A DNA stretch of 64,000 nt from Gloeomargarita lithophora Alchichica-D10 (GTDB lineage Bacteria > Cyanobacteriota > Cyanobacteriia > Gloeomargaritales > Gloeomargaritaceae): positions 1,415,699-1,479,698 of the forward strand of contig NZ_CP017675.1 of assembly GCF_001870225.1 (NCBI RefSeq). The letters are read 5' to 3'. Below are positions 8,772 through 17,603 of this stretch, piece after piece; the first letter of the stretch is position 1, and the number at the start of each line of letters is the position of its first letter. The position numbers and the translations under genes were made by a program. Under the pieces are notes generated by a model. That model worked only from the letters and a program-made list of their open reading frames with translations, did no database searches and had not been told where the DNA came from.

Positions 8772-8810
8772 AATGTAACGATTGCTGAGAACCAAGTCCG
8801 GGGGCAAACA
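8772..8810 (-). repeat. Partial copy of the 110-bp dispersed repeat (core only)
   Basis: About 39 bases match the internal core of the repeat at 8850-8959 (GCTGAGAACCAAGTCCGGGGG-type sequence). Both terminal inverted repeats are missing. It lies 40 bases from the complete copy, so it may be a decayed older insertion or a recombination product. Confidence 0.6.
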
Positions 8811-8849
8811 CTTTGCACCATTCATAATGTGATTGCTAGATCATTTTTG

Positions 8850-8959
8850 GGGCATTTCCACTTATTTACAGCACCAGAAAGTTAGCTCGCTGGAATGCCC
8901 ATATTATTGAGAACCAAGTCCGGGGGCTGCCCCCCGGCGACCTATTTTTAGAAGTGTCT
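8850..8959 (-). repeat. Dispersed MITE-like repeat, copy A (110 bp)
   Basis: 110 bases bounded by imperfect inverted ends: GGGCATTTCCA on the left and TAGAAGTGTCT on the right. The inside holds the family core on the minus strand: AATAGGTCGC, a G/C hairpin, CCCGGACTTGGTTCTC, and an AGCGAGCTAACTTTCTGGTG segment. Flanks are TTTG and TTTT, so a target duplication is only 3 of 4. It lies 28 bases beyond the stop codon of nnr. Confidence 0.8.
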
Positions 8960-8987
8960 TTTTGCACCCATCCTTGGAGCGCACTGC

Positions 8988-10544
8988 TTATTTTTTCCCA
9001 GGCGCAACTGCCTGGATCAACTGTCCTAAAACGGTAGCCAAATCATTAGTTAATTGTTGGGGGTGAACGCTGAGTTCGCCGTACTGTTTTGCTAACCATA
9101 ACCCCGTCTGGGCGTGCCACCATACCCCGGCCTGCACCAGTGCCGTTAAATCCCGATTTTGTTTTACCCCCTGCGCCAGTAACCCGCCCAACAACCCGGT
9201 CAAAACATCGCCACTGCCCCCCCGCGCCAAACCGGGCGTACTTGCGGGGTTGACCGCCAAAGCTCCATCGGGTAGGGCAATAATTGTCCGGGCACCCTTG
9301 AGTACCACAACCGCATGAGCTATCTGCGCCGCCTGCTGTGCCGCCTGCACCCGCTGGGTTAAATCAAGCTGGGGGAATAACCGTTGCCATTCACCCTCGT
9401 GGGGGGTGAGGACAGTAAACCCAGGGCGTTGACCCGACCAAGGGGCAAGTATATTTAGTGCATCTGCATCACAAAGTATCGGTAGATTAGTTGAAAATAC
9501 GGTTTGGACAATACCTTGGGCAGAGCGGGTCAACCCCGGCCCAATGGCAATAAAATCATAGCCAGTTAAGGCCACGGGTAATGCGGCTATTGTACCTGCA
9601 TCCGTTTCTGGACAGGGGAGGATCACCGCTTCCGGGACTGCCAATGTAATTGTATTTTTTAGGGATTCTGGTACTGCGATTGTCAGCATTCCCACCCCAC
9701 TGGCTCGTGCCCCCAACGCCGCCAAGACCGCTGCGCCGGGGTAGGTTTGGGAACCGCAAACCAATAGCAGATGGCCGCATTGGTACTTGTGAATCACGGG
9801 GGGGCGGGGGATGGGTAATGCCCGTAGCATGGCTCTGGAAGTCAACCGAGTCATGGGGGGCGAGGTGTGGATTCCTTGGGTGATGGCCTGGGCAGGAATA
9901 TCAAAATCAACCCGTTCTAAAATACCCACATAATCCTGCGCCACATCTTGCCACAATCCCAATTTCCAGAGTCCCAAACAAAGGGTTCGATGGGCGCGAA
10001 TGGCGATAGGCTGGGGTTGCCCCGTATCCGTATGTAGTCCCGAAGGCAAATCAATACTAATTACTGTGGAATGCCAGGTGTTGATGGTATGAATTAAATC
10101 AGCTAATTCTGGGGATAATTCCCGTTCTAAACCCAACCCAAACAGGCCATCAATCCACACATCACAGGGGTTAGATTCTGGTAGGTTTTCGCAAAAAGGA
10201 ATCCCTAAATAATGGGCATAGTTTTTATGGGCGAGGGTTAATGGTTTTGCGTGTTGAAAGGGATGATAAATGGTTGTTCCATAACCTTTTTGCCACAATT
10301 CCCGTGCCACCACTAAGGTATCAGCTCCATTGTGCCCTGGCCCGACCAGCAGACCAATTTTTTGCCCCTGGGGGATCAATTCGATTAAACGGTGGGCGAT
10401 CTTACCCGCTACTTTTTCCATGAGGGCGGCGACGGGCAATCCTTGGGCGAACAATTCCTGTTCGATACAGCGCATTTGGGCCGCTGTCACCAGAATGGAT
10501 TCTGGGTCAAAAGGTGAACCGGTTTTAGTCATATTTTTAATCAT
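8988..10544 (-). CDS. nnr: Bifunctional NAD(P)HX epimerase / ADP-dependent dehydratase
   Basis: 518 residues. The enzyme repairs hydrated NADH and NADPH: the N-terminal YjeF domain (about 15-225; VGPGHNGADTLVVAREL) epimerises the hydrate and the C-terminal YjeF domain (about 245-510) dehydrates it with ADP. C-terminal motifs are VCGSQTYPGAAVLAALGA, FIAIGPGLTRS, LCDADAL, TPHEGE and the GGSGDVLTG nucleotide loop. Length matches full-length bacterial Nnr. The frame allows ATG at 10544 or 10532; neither has a clear ribosome site. A repeat copy (B) ends only eight bases upstream of the first ATG, so the promoter lies in or beyond it. Confidence 0.95.
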   Translation of the reverse strand: MIKNMTKTGSPFDPESILVTAAQMRCIEQELFAQGLPVAALMEKVAGKIAHRLIELIPQGQKIGLLVGPGHNGADTLVVARELWQKGYGTTIYHPFQHAKPLTLAHKNYAHYLGIPFCENLPESNPCDVWIDGLFGLGLERELSPELADLIHTINTWHSTVISIDLPSGLHTDTGQPQPIAIRAHRTLCLGLWKLGLWQDVAQDYVGILERVDFDIPAQAITQGIHTSPPMTRLTSRAMLRALPIPRPPVIHKYQCGHLLLVCGSQTYPGAAVLAALGARASGVGMLTIAVPESLKNTITLAVPEAVILPCPETDAGTIAALPVALTGYDFIAIGPGLTRSAQGIVQTVFSTNLPILCDADALNILAPWSGQRPGFTVLTPHEGEWQRLFPQLDLTQRVQAAQQAAQIAHAVVVLKGARTIIALPDGALAVNPASTPGLARGGSGDVLTGLLGGLLAQGVKQNRDLTALVQAGVWWHAQTGLWLAKQYGELSVHPQQLTNDLATVLGQLIQAVAPGKK

Positions 10545-10551
10545 ATTTTTA

Positions 10552-10671
10552 GGGTACCTCTATTTATTGGAACCAACCAAAAATCTGATCGCTGGAATGT
10601 AGAGACTCTGGAGAACCAGTGGCGGGGGGTGCCCCCCTGCGACCGCTAATTTGCAATTTATAGAGGCGCCC
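10552..10671 (-). repeat. Dispersed MITE-like repeat, copy B (120 bp, perfect 4-bp target duplication)
   Basis: Ends are GGGTACCTCTA and TAGAGGCGCCC, inverted with two mismatches. Both flanks are TTTA (10548-10551 and 10672-10675), a perfect 4-bp target duplication. The centre keeps GAGAACCAG, a GGCGGGGGGTGCCCCCC hairpin and TGCGACC. It separates the divergent nnr and peroxiredoxin genes. Confidence 0.82.
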
Positions 10672-10758
10672 TTTAGCTATATTTTATCCATAATTTTATC
10701 CGCAACACTTTGGGGGGAATCGGCTAGAATAAAACCGTTTATTTCTAAGGTATCACCG

Positions 10759-11295
10759 ATGCAACGGCGGACATTGCTGGGGGGATTGGCGGTTTCGCTG
10801 GGGGGCTATCTGGCCTGGGGAGAACCGGCTTGGGCGTTGGGGGGGACGTTGCCGGAGCTTGACCAACCCGCACCGACGTTTGCTTTGCCCAGTTTGGAGC
10901 ATCGGCAGGTCAACCTGGCGGATTACCGGGGTCAATGGGTGGTGTTGTACTTTTATCCGAAGGATTTTACTTCGGGTTGTACGTTGGAAGCCCGCCGGTT
11001 TCAGCAGGATTTGGCTCAGTACCAGGAACGGGGGGTGCAGATTGTGGGGGTGAGTGCGGATTCGGTGGACTCCCATGCGGAATTTTGTGACAGTGAGGGG
11101 CTGAAATTTCCCCTGTTGGCGGATACGGATGGGGCGGTGAGTCGCGCCTATGGGTCTTGGCTGGGGTTTATTTCCCTGCGGCACACGTTTATTATTGACC
11201 CGGAGGGGGTGGTGCGGGCGCGGTTTGTTAAGGTGAATCCGGCGGTGCATAGCCGGGAAGTGTTGGCGAAGTTGGACGAATTGCGTCTGGGGTAA
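10759..11295 (+). CDS. Exported PrxQ/BCP-type peroxiredoxin
   Basis: 178 residues from ATG 10759. The N-terminus MQRRTLLGGLAVSLGGYLAWGEPAWA is a twin-arginine-type signal (RRTLL) with an AWA cleavage site, so the enzyme should act in the periplasm or thylakoid lumen. The thioredoxin-fold domain has YFYPKDFTSGCTLEA (about 76-90) with the peroxidatic Cys. The resolving Cys usually found five residues later (GCTxEAC) is Arg here; another Cys lies in HAEFCDSEG. The mechanism may therefore be one-Cys or use the distant Cys. The stop codon overlaps the dprA start (TAATG). Confidence 0.9.
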   Translation: MQRRTLLGGLAVSLGGYLAWGEPAWALGGTLPELDQPAPTFALPSLEHRQVNLADYRGQWVVLYFYPKDFTSGCTLEARRFQQDLAQYQERGVQIVGVSADSVDSHAEFCDSEGLKFPLLADTDGAVSRAYGSWLGFISLRHTFIIDPEGVVRARFVKVNPAVHSREVLAKLDELRLG

Positions 11296-12374
11296 TGCCG
11301 GAAGCCGCCTATTGGTTGGCCTGGACGCAGGTTCCTGGGATCGGAGCGGTTTTGGCGCAACGGTTGTGGCAGCATTTTGGCACGCTGGAGCGGGCGTGGC
11401 TGGCACCGGGGGATGAGTTGCTGTCGGTGCCGGGGCTGGGTATGCAGTTGGTGACGGGGATTTTGTCCACCCGTCCCACGCTTGATCCGCAAAATTTGTA
11501 TTATCAATGGATTGCCAAAAATTCCCATTTCTGGACACCGGGGGATGCGGATTACCCCCAATTGTTGCGGGAAATTCCTGACCCGCCGCCGCTTTTGTAC
11601 TATGCGGGGCATCCCCAGCCAGCGGAATTGACGGGTAAGGTGCCGATGATCGGGGTGGTGGGCACCCGCGAGCCTTCTCCCTATGGCCGCAAGTGGACGG
11701 AAAAGTTGGTGCAGGGGTTGGTGTCCCAGGGGTGGGCGGTGGTTTCGGGTTTGGCGGCGGGGATTGATACGGCGGCGCATCGGGCCTGTTTGCAGGCGGG
11801 GGGACGCACCTGGGCGGTGTTGGGAACGGGGGTGGATCAGGTGTACCCACCGGGAAATCGCCCCTTGCATCAGGAGATTGGCGATCAGGGGGTGTTGCTC
11901 AGCGAATATGCCGCTGGCACCGGGCCAGACCGGATACATTTCCCCCGCCGAAATCGGATTATTGTCGGTTTGTGTCGGGCGATTCTGATTACGGAGGCAC
12001 CCCTGCGCTCCGGGGCGTTGATCACGGCGGAATTTGCCTGTCAGTACAATCGGGATGTGTACGTTTTGCCCGGTTCGTTGGATAATGCCGCTTCTTTGGG
12101 GTGTTTGCATTTGGTGAATCAAGGGGCGCAGCTCATTTTGGGGGTGGAGCATTTACTCGAATTGCTTGGCTCTACGCCAGCGTTGGCCGTTGCTTTACCG
12201 GTAGTCCCCCCGGAATTGGCGGGGATTTTTGATTTAATTACAACGGAACCCATGACCTTTGATGCCATTGTTACCGCCAGTGGTCAACCCACCAATCAGG
12301 TGGCCAATGCCCTCTTGGAATTGGAATTGAGCGGTCATATTACCCAACTGCCCGGACTGCGGTATCAGCGTTAG
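11295..12374 (+). CDS. dprA: DNA processing protein DprA
   Basis: 359 residues. DprA loads RecA on incoming single-stranded DNA during natural transformation. An N-terminal helix-hairpin region is followed by the Rossmann-like core with GTREPSPYGRKW (about 120-131), VVSGLAAGIDTAAHR (about 150-164), PPGNRPLH, SEYAAG and FPRRNRIIVGL (about 216-226). The C-terminal 60 residues form a winged-helix domain (FDAIVTASGQPTNQVANALLELELSG). The ATG shares bases with the peroxiredoxin stop, so the genes are coupled. The stop codon TAG is completed by the first base of repeat copy C. Confidence 0.95.
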   Translation: MPEAAYWLAWTQVPGIGAVLAQRLWQHFGTLERAWLAPGDELLSVPGLGMQLVTGILSTRPTLDPQNLYYQWIAKNSHFWTPGDADYPQLLREIPDPPPLLYYAGHPQPAELTGKVPMIGVVGTREPSPYGRKWTEKLVQGLVSQGWAVVSGLAAGIDTAAHRACLQAGGRTWAVLGTGVDQVYPPGNRPLHQEIGDQGVLLSEYAAGTGPDRIHFPRRNRIIVGLCRAILITEAPLRSGALITAEFACQYNRDVYVLPGSLDNAASLGCLHLVNQGAQLILGVEHLLELLGSTPALAVALPVVPPELAGIFDLITTEPMTFDAIVTASGQPTNQVANALLELELSGHITQLPGLRYQR

Positions 12375-12475
12375 GAGACTCCTAAAAATAGCTCGCAGGG
12401 CGCCATCCCCGGACTTGGTTTTTCTGAATATTTGTATGCCTACGGCACGCAGGCTAACGCCAATTGGGTGGGATT
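12374..12475 (+). repeat. Dispersed repeat, copy C (left end intact, right end diverged)
   Basis: Begins GGAGACTCCTAAAAATAG at the dprA stop codon and continues with GCTCGCAGGGCGCCATCCCCGG and ACTTGGTTTTTCTGAATAT. The right half differs from copies A, D, F, I and J but resembles copies at 26.5 and 49.9 kb (AATATTTGT ... GGGATTG), so it may represent a second subtype. No right inverted end is visible. Confidence 0.65.
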
Positions 12476-12487
12476 GTTGTAGCTATA

Positions 12488-13696
12488 TCAGCCAATCAAA
12501 TGCAAGAACCGTTGAATCACCAAAGCATTACTAATATCAATAAAAAACGCCCCCACCAAGGGCAAGATAATAAACGCCTGCGGGGAAGCTCCAAACTCCT
12601 GGGTCACCGCATTCATATTGGCAATCGCCGTAGGGGTTGCCCCCAAGGTCAATCCCGAATAACCCGCCGCAATCACAGCGGCATCATAATTGCGCCCCAT
12701 GATAGGAAAAACAAACCCCACCGTGTAGGCAATACTCACCGCTAATTGCGCCGCTAGCACCAACCCCATAGACACCCCCATCCCCGCCAACGTCCACAAC
12801 TGTAAACTCATCAACGACATCGCCAAAAATAGCCCCAAACTCAGGTCAGAAATTAAGGCCAAAGAAGGCGTACCCGCAGGCCAAGCAAATCGTTGAAACA
12901 GCCAAGGAACGGTATTTGTAAATATAATCCCCGCCAATAAACAGGCCACAAAATCCGGCAGGCGAAGTCCTAAATCCGCAATAATTTCATTCAATTTCAG
13001 CCCCAAACCAATGGTTATGCCCAGCACCAATAGGGAATTGAGCATCGTACCATAATCAATTTTTACCCCCGCCTGATGATGGCGAATACCAATAGTGAGG
13101 TCTTCCCCACCATGTTCGGTTTGGAGTCCATGTTTGAGAATTAAAAACTTGGCCGTTGGGCCGCCAACCAATCCCCCTAAAATCAAACCAAAGGTGGCAC
13201 TGGCAATCCCCAATTCTGGAGCGTTAGCAATCCCATAATCCTGTTGTAAAATCGGTGCCCAAGCAATCACCGTCCCATGCCCGCCACTCAAGGAAATTGA
13301 ACCGGCAATCAATCCCAGAATTTTGGGCAATCCCAACCAACTCGCCATCGCCAATCCGGTTAAATTCTGGATGAATAAATACATCACTGCCGTCACCAAA
13401 AGAATCAGCAGCGGTCGCCCCCCCCGGAGTAGGGTTTCCACCCGCGAAGATAGCCCAATGGTGGTGAAAAAAATAATCAGAAAGGCATCGCGAATATTTA
13501 AACTAAAGGCGACCTGCCATTGGAATAAAATATAAATCAAGCCAAACAATATCGAAGCCAAAATCCCCCCGGAAACCGCATCAGGAATATTAAAGGCTTG
13601 CAAAAATCGGATGCGGTAGGTGAGATATTTACCCAGGTACAGCACCAGAATCGCAACAATAATGGTTTGGCGAGTATCAGCGGTAAAAACATTCAT
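12488..13696 (-). CDS. gltS: Sodium/glutamate symporter GltS
   Basis: 402 residues, about 10-12 membrane segments, sodium-coupled glutamate uptake in the cytoplasmic membrane. The first repeat has SLSGGHGTVIAWAP (about 136-149) and the second has AAGYSGLTLGATPTAIANM (about 341-359), the paired family motifs that form the two re-entrant loops of GltS. Length agrees with bacterial GltS (about 400). The ATG at 13696 opens MNVFTADTRQ. It is a single-gene unit: the upstream 120 bases to the next gene contain no other frame. Confidence 0.92.
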   Translation of the reverse strand: MNVFTADTRQTIIVAILVLYLGKYLTYRIRFLQAFNIPDAVSGGILASILFGLIYILFQWQVAFSLNIRDAFLIIFFTTIGLSSRVETLLRGGRPLLILLVTAVMYLFIQNLTGLAMASWLGLPKILGLIAGSISLSGGHGTVIAWAPILQQDYGIANAPELGIASATFGLILGGLVGGPTAKFLILKHGLQTEHGGEDLTIGIRHHQAGVKIDYGTMLNSLLVLGITIGLGLKLNEIIADLGLRLPDFVACLLAGIIFTNTVPWLFQRFAWPAGTPSLALISDLSLGLFLAMSLMSLQLWTLAGMGVSMGLVLAAQLAVSIAYTVGFVFPIMGRNYDAAVIAAGYSGLTLGATPTAIANMNAVTQEFGASPQAFIILPLVGAFFIDISNALVIQRFLHLIG

Positions 13697-13817
13697 GGCC
13701 TAGCCCTCTGGCAATTTTTGATCACGATTGCATCCAAAACCTGCTGAACCCTGGTGCCCCCACCCACACTGAAATCATAAAATGAAACCGGGAATTTCCC
13801 TAGAATTGATACCAACC

Positions 13818-14827
13818 TCAACGCCCAACCGGAGGTAACACCGCCCACCACCGGCGCAGGGATTGATACGCCGCCTCGGTCGCCGTATCCATCGGCAAGA
13901 AAAACTCATAATCCGCCAACTCCGGGGCAAAGGGCGACCAAGCGATCCCCTGGGCGGTTAAACTGGCCGTCTGTGCCGGTTCCCAGCCAAAATTTAACCA
14001 ATCCTGGAGTCCAGCCGATAGGGATTGCCCAGAGGGAAGCACCCACCCATCCGCCCAAATCGCCCCCCCACCCGGCGGCACCACCACCTGAATCTGCGGG
14101 TAACGCTGGGCAACCGGTAGCAGGTCACTCGACCAGCCCACCGCCAGTAGCGCATCCCCTAAAATCAAGGGCTGAATGTAATGCTTATCACTATACAAAA
14201 GCATCTGCTGGTGCAGGGTTTGCAGTTGGGCTTTGAGGTCGTCTGTAGGCCAAGGCGGTGGCGTATTGATAGATAAACCCAGACGGCGGAAACTAATCGC
14301 TAACCATTCCCGAAACTGGGCAATCCCACTCACCCGCTGGCGCAGGTCAGGCCGCCACAAATCCCCCCAGTCCTGGGGTTGCCAGTCCAACTTATCCCGG
14401 CGGTAGGCCAGCACCGTTGTCCCCCAGCGATAGGGCACCCACCACAGTTGTCCCTGGGGCTGGATCAGGGCACGCCACACCGGGGGCAATGCCGCCCAGC
14501 GGGTGAGCCGGGTGGGGTCGAGGGGAGTCAAGTGTTTGGCTTGGCGAGCCATATCCAACCAGGCCAATCCCAGGCTAACGAGGTTGGGGGGAATCGGCTG
14601 GGTTAACTGTTCATACAGGTCAGGGAGTTGGGGGTGACTCTGGAGTTCGAGGGCATGGCGGCGGCGAAACCGGCGCAACCACAAAGGCGGCAGGGAATTT
14701 TTCAGCACATGAATCCGCAAAGGATCGGCGGGATTCCAGGCGGCACAACCGGCGAGGGCACCCCCCCCCCGGCCAATAGTGCCCGCCGTGACCAAGACCG
14801 TTGCCACGCCACAACCCACGTCTCCAT
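13818..14827 (-). CDS. Tat lipoprotein-type extracellular solute-binding protein, apparently frameshifted at a G10 tract
   Basis: The mature part resembles polyamine/iron-type periplasmic binding proteins (PotD-like): PLRIHVLKNSLPP, SDLLPVAQRYPQIQVVVPPGGGAIWADGWVLP. In the frame of the mature protein the N-terminus lacks a credible signal. In another frame from ATG 14827 the peptide METWVVAWQRSWSRRALLAG is an excellent twin-arginine signal. One extra G in the G10 run (14761-14770) would join it to GGALAGC, a lipobox. So the given sequence appears to be one base short, through error, slippage or mutation. As read, the uninterrupted frame opens at 14873. No permease genes adjoin it. Confidence 0.65.
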
Positions 14828-14916
14828 CCCTAAAAACCCTTTTATATTGACAAATTCTGGGGGAGAATGCCATGATGGGGGCGTTCCTAATCCGCTAAAA
14901 AAAGGATGTGATTACC

Positions 14917-15237
14917 ATGGAATTAGAGCTTTTACTTTTAGGATTAGAACCCTTGGTGGCCGTGACTGTTGGTGCCGGTGCGATTGTGGTAGGGGGCGGT
15001 GCCTTGGCCTTGTCTCCGGCCTTTGGAGAAGTGTTGGGTAAGCCAGAATTGGCGCAAGAATTGCAAGAATCCGGTCGTTCGATGGTAAAAACCGGCCTCG
15101 TCCTCAGTCTGGATGCCTACGACAAGGTGCAAACCGCTTGGACAGAAACCAGCACCACCGTCGGGCAATTGCTGGAAGAAGCCAAAACGGAAGCGAAGCA
15201 GGTGCGGATGCAAGAGGAAGTCCAAGCCGCCAGCTAA
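14917..15237 (+). CDS. Small DUF5132-like membrane protein
   Basis: 106 residues from ATG 14917 (MELELLLLG). A hydrophobic glycine-rich segment (PLVAVTVGAGAIVVGGGALAL, about 12-32) is followed by an acidic amphipathic tail (LAQELQESGRSMVKTGLVLS...LLEEAKTEAKQ). The layout resembles the cyanobacterial DUF5132 family, of unknown function. It is divergent from the solute-binding gene on the left and is followed 9 bases later by the TRAP-type binding protein, so it may share that transcript. Confidence 0.55.
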   Translation: MELELLLLGLEPLVAVTVGAGAIVVGGGALALSPAFGEVLGKPELAQELQESGRSMVKTGLVLSLDAYDKVQTAWTETSTTVGQLLEEAKTEAKQVRMQEEVQAAS

Positions 15238-15246
15238 CCCGCCGGG

Positions 15247-16326
15247 ATGCGGCGACGATTTGGGCTGGCTGGTTTCGGGGTATTGACGGTTACCGCCTGT
15301 AGTCGCAAACAGGCTCCGGCGGTGATTACCCAGCCCCGGGTGCGGTGGCGGTTGGTCACCAGTTGGCCAGCCTCCTTGGATACCCTGTTTGGCGGCGTGC
15401 GTACCTTGGCGGCACAGGTGAAACAACTCACCGATGGCCGGTTTACCCTGACCCCCTTTGCCGCCGGGGAAATTGTGCCGGGTTTGCAGGTGTTGGATGC
15501 GGTGCGCTCCGGTACGGTGGAAGCAGGACACACCGCCAGTTACTATTATTTGGGACAAAATCCGGCCTTGGCGTTTGGGACGGGGGTACCCTTCGGCTTG
15601 ACCCCCCAACAACAAAATGCCTGGTGGTACGCAGGGGGCGGGCTGGCCGCCATGCAGTCGCTATACCAGGATTTTGGCGTGATTACCTTTCCGGCGGGGA
15701 ATACGGGCGCCCAGATGGGGGGCTGGTTTCGGCGAGAAGTCCCTCGTCTCAGCGACCTGAAGGGCTTGAAAATGCGTCTGCCCGGTTTAGGGGGCAAGGT
15801 GATGGCGCAGATGGGGGTCAATGTCCAGGTTTTGCCGGGGAGTGAATTATTTTTGGCCTTGGAACGGGGGGCGTTGGATGCCGCCGAGTGGGTCGGCCCC
15901 TACGACGACCTGCGGTTGGGCTTACCTCGGGCGGCGCGTTACTACTACTACCCCGGCTGGTGGGAACCGGGGCCGAGCGTGGAACTGCTGATCAATCTGC
16001 GGGCGTGGGAACAGTTGCCCCTGAGTTATCAAAAAGCCCTAGAACTGGCGGCGCAGGCCAGCAATCTGGCACTACTTTCCCAGTACGAAGGCCGCAACCA
16101 AACCGCCCTGCAACAACTCAAAACCGGGGGGACACAACTGCGACCCTACGGCGATGACATTCTCAAAACCGCTTGGCAGGTGACCCAAGACCTGTTGGCG
16201 GATCAAAGTCGCCGGTCGTCCGCCTTTCAAAAAATCTATCAACCCTGGCGGCAGTTTCAAAAAGAGAGTCTAACCTGGGAAAAGACTGGTTCTCTGAGTA
16301 CGATTATGGGTTTTGCCCAACCCTAA
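15247..16326 (+). CDS. TRAP transporter DctP-family solute-binding lipoprotein
   Basis: 359 residues. N-terminal MRRRFGLAGFGVLTVTAC has paired arginines and a VTAC lipobox (Cys18), so a lipid-anchored protein possibly exported by Tat. The body fits DctP-type receptors of TRAP carriers: LVTSWPASLDTLFGGVRTLA, LKGLKMRLPGLGGKVMAQMG (about 177-196) with the conserved Arg that binds carboxylates, and ALDAAEWVGPYDD. A related branch binds keto acids. No DctQ or DctM membrane subunit is in the window, so the partner must be elsewhere. Confidence 0.85.
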   Translation: MRRRFGLAGFGVLTVTACSRKQAPAVITQPRVRWRLVTSWPASLDTLFGGVRTLAAQVKQLTDGRFTLTPFAAGEIVPGLQVLDAVRSGTVEAGHTASYYYLGQNPALAFGTGVPFGLTPQQQNAWWYAGGGLAAMQSLYQDFGVITFPAGNTGAQMGGWFRREVPRLSDLKGLKMRLPGLGGKVMAQMGVNVQVLPGSELFLALERGALDAAEWVGPYDDLRLGLPRAARYYYYPGWWEPGPSVELLINLRAWEQLPLSYQKALELAAQASNLALLSQYEGRNQTALQQLKTGGTQLRPYGDDILKTAWQVTQDLLADQSRRSSAFQKIYQPWRQFQKESLTWEKTGSLSTIMGFAQP

Positions 16327-16411
16327 CCCCCCGGATAGGCTGGCGGATATTTGCTCCAAATAGGGCACCGCTAAGCGATAATAAATCCTTAATCTGGATG
16401 GAATCAAGGTC

Positions 16412-17602
16412 GTGTTATCCGAACGTATTTTGCAGATACAACCCTCGGCCACGTTAGAAATTACCGCCCGGGCGCAGGCGATGCGTGCCGCTGGGTTAGA
16501 TGTGTGCAGTTTTGCCGCAGGCGAACCGGATTTTGATACCCCGGCCTTCATCCGAGAGGCGGTCAAAACCGCTTTGGATCAGGGGAAAACCCGCTATGGC
16601 CCGGCGGCGGGCGAGCCGGTTTTGCGCAAAGCGATTGCCCAAAAACTCCACCAGGATAATGGTCTGACCTACGAGCCAGAGCAGGTTTTTGTCACCAATG
16701 GGTGTAAACAAGCCCTATACAATCTGGTTCAAGTCATGATTCAACCGGGGGATGAGGTGCTGATTCCCGCCCCCTACTGGGTGAGTTATCCAGAAATGGT
16801 GCGTTTGGCCGGGGGGGTGCCGGTTTTGGTTACTACTAGCCGGGAAACGGACTATAAAATTACCCCCACCCAGTTGGCGCAGGCGGTCACCCCCCGCACC
16901 CGGTTGCTGATGCTCAACTCCCCCAACAATCCCACCGGGGTCGTGTATTGCCGGGAAGAACTGCTGGCCCTCGCCCAGGAAATTCTGCGGCATGACCTGT
17001 GGGTAATTGCGGATGAAATTTACGAAAAACTGGTCTATGACGGGATGGAACACATCAGTATTGCCGCCCTGGGCAGGGAAATTTATGACCGTACCCTGGT
17101 GTGCAATGGTTTTGCCAAAGCCTACGCCATGACCGGTTGGCGGGTGGGGTACGGGGCCGGCCCCCAGGCGATCATCACTGCCGCCGCCAATCTCCAGGGG
17201 CACAGTACCTCCAATGTTTGTACATTTGCCCAGCACGGGGCATTGGCCGCACTCCAAGGCCCCCAGGAGGAATTGCACCGGATGCGGCAGGTTTTCAGCG
17301 AACGGCGGCGGGTGATGGTGGATTGGTTGCAGACCATGCCGGGGTTGGGATTGGTGCCACCGGCGGGGGCATTTTATATCTGGGTGGATATGCGGGCGAC
17401 CGGGTTGACTTCAACGCAATTTTGCCAGCAGGTGTTGGAACAATACCAGGTGGCGTTGGTGCCGGGGCGGGCGTTTGGGGATGACCAGCACGTGCGGCTG
17501 TCCTACGCTACCGATTTGGCCACCATTGAAAAGGGTATGGCTCGTTTGGCGGCATACGTGGGGAATTTAGCACCGCTGTCGGTGGGGGAAGGGAAGCGGT
17601 AA
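16412..17602 (+). CDS. aspC: Aspartate aminotransferase (PLP-dependent, class I)
   Basis: 396 residues with a GTG start at 16412 (MLSERILQIQPS). Motifs of the Ib-type bacterial aspartate/prephenate aminotransferases: FAAGEPDFDTP (about 34-44), NSPNNPTGVVY (about 169-179), VIADEIYEKLVYDG and NGFAKAYAMTGWRVGYGAG, whose Lys carries PLP. C-terminal Arg for the substrate carboxylate lies in VRLSYATD. It interconverts aspartate and oxaloacetate with glutamate/2-oxoglutarate, and some family members also use prephenate. The thf1 gene starts directly after its stop. Confidence 0.92.
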   Translation: MLSERILQIQPSATLEITARAQAMRAAGLDVCSFAAGEPDFDTPAFIREAVKTALDQGKTRYGPAAGEPVLRKAIAQKLHQDNGLTYEPEQVFVTNGCKQALYNLVQVMIQPGDEVLIPAPYWVSYPEMVRLAGGVPVLVTTSRETDYKITPTQLAQAVTPRTRLLMLNSPNNPTGVVYCREELLALAQEILRHDLWVIADEIYEKLVYDGMEHISIAALGREIYDRTLVCNGFAKAYAMTGWRVGYGAGPQAIITAAANLQGHSTSNVCTFAQHGALAALQGPQEELHRMRQVFSERRRVMVDWLQTMPGLGLVPPAGAFYIWVDMRATGLTSTQFCQQVLEQYQVALVPGRAFGDDQHVRLSYATDLATIEKGMARLAAYVGNLAPLSVGEGKR

Positions 17603-17603
17603 A

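Noticed and set aside
10753..11850. 365-residue antisense frame covering the peroxiredoxin and dprA genes
   Set aside because: Antisense to two clear genes; GC-rich third positions create long shadow frames.
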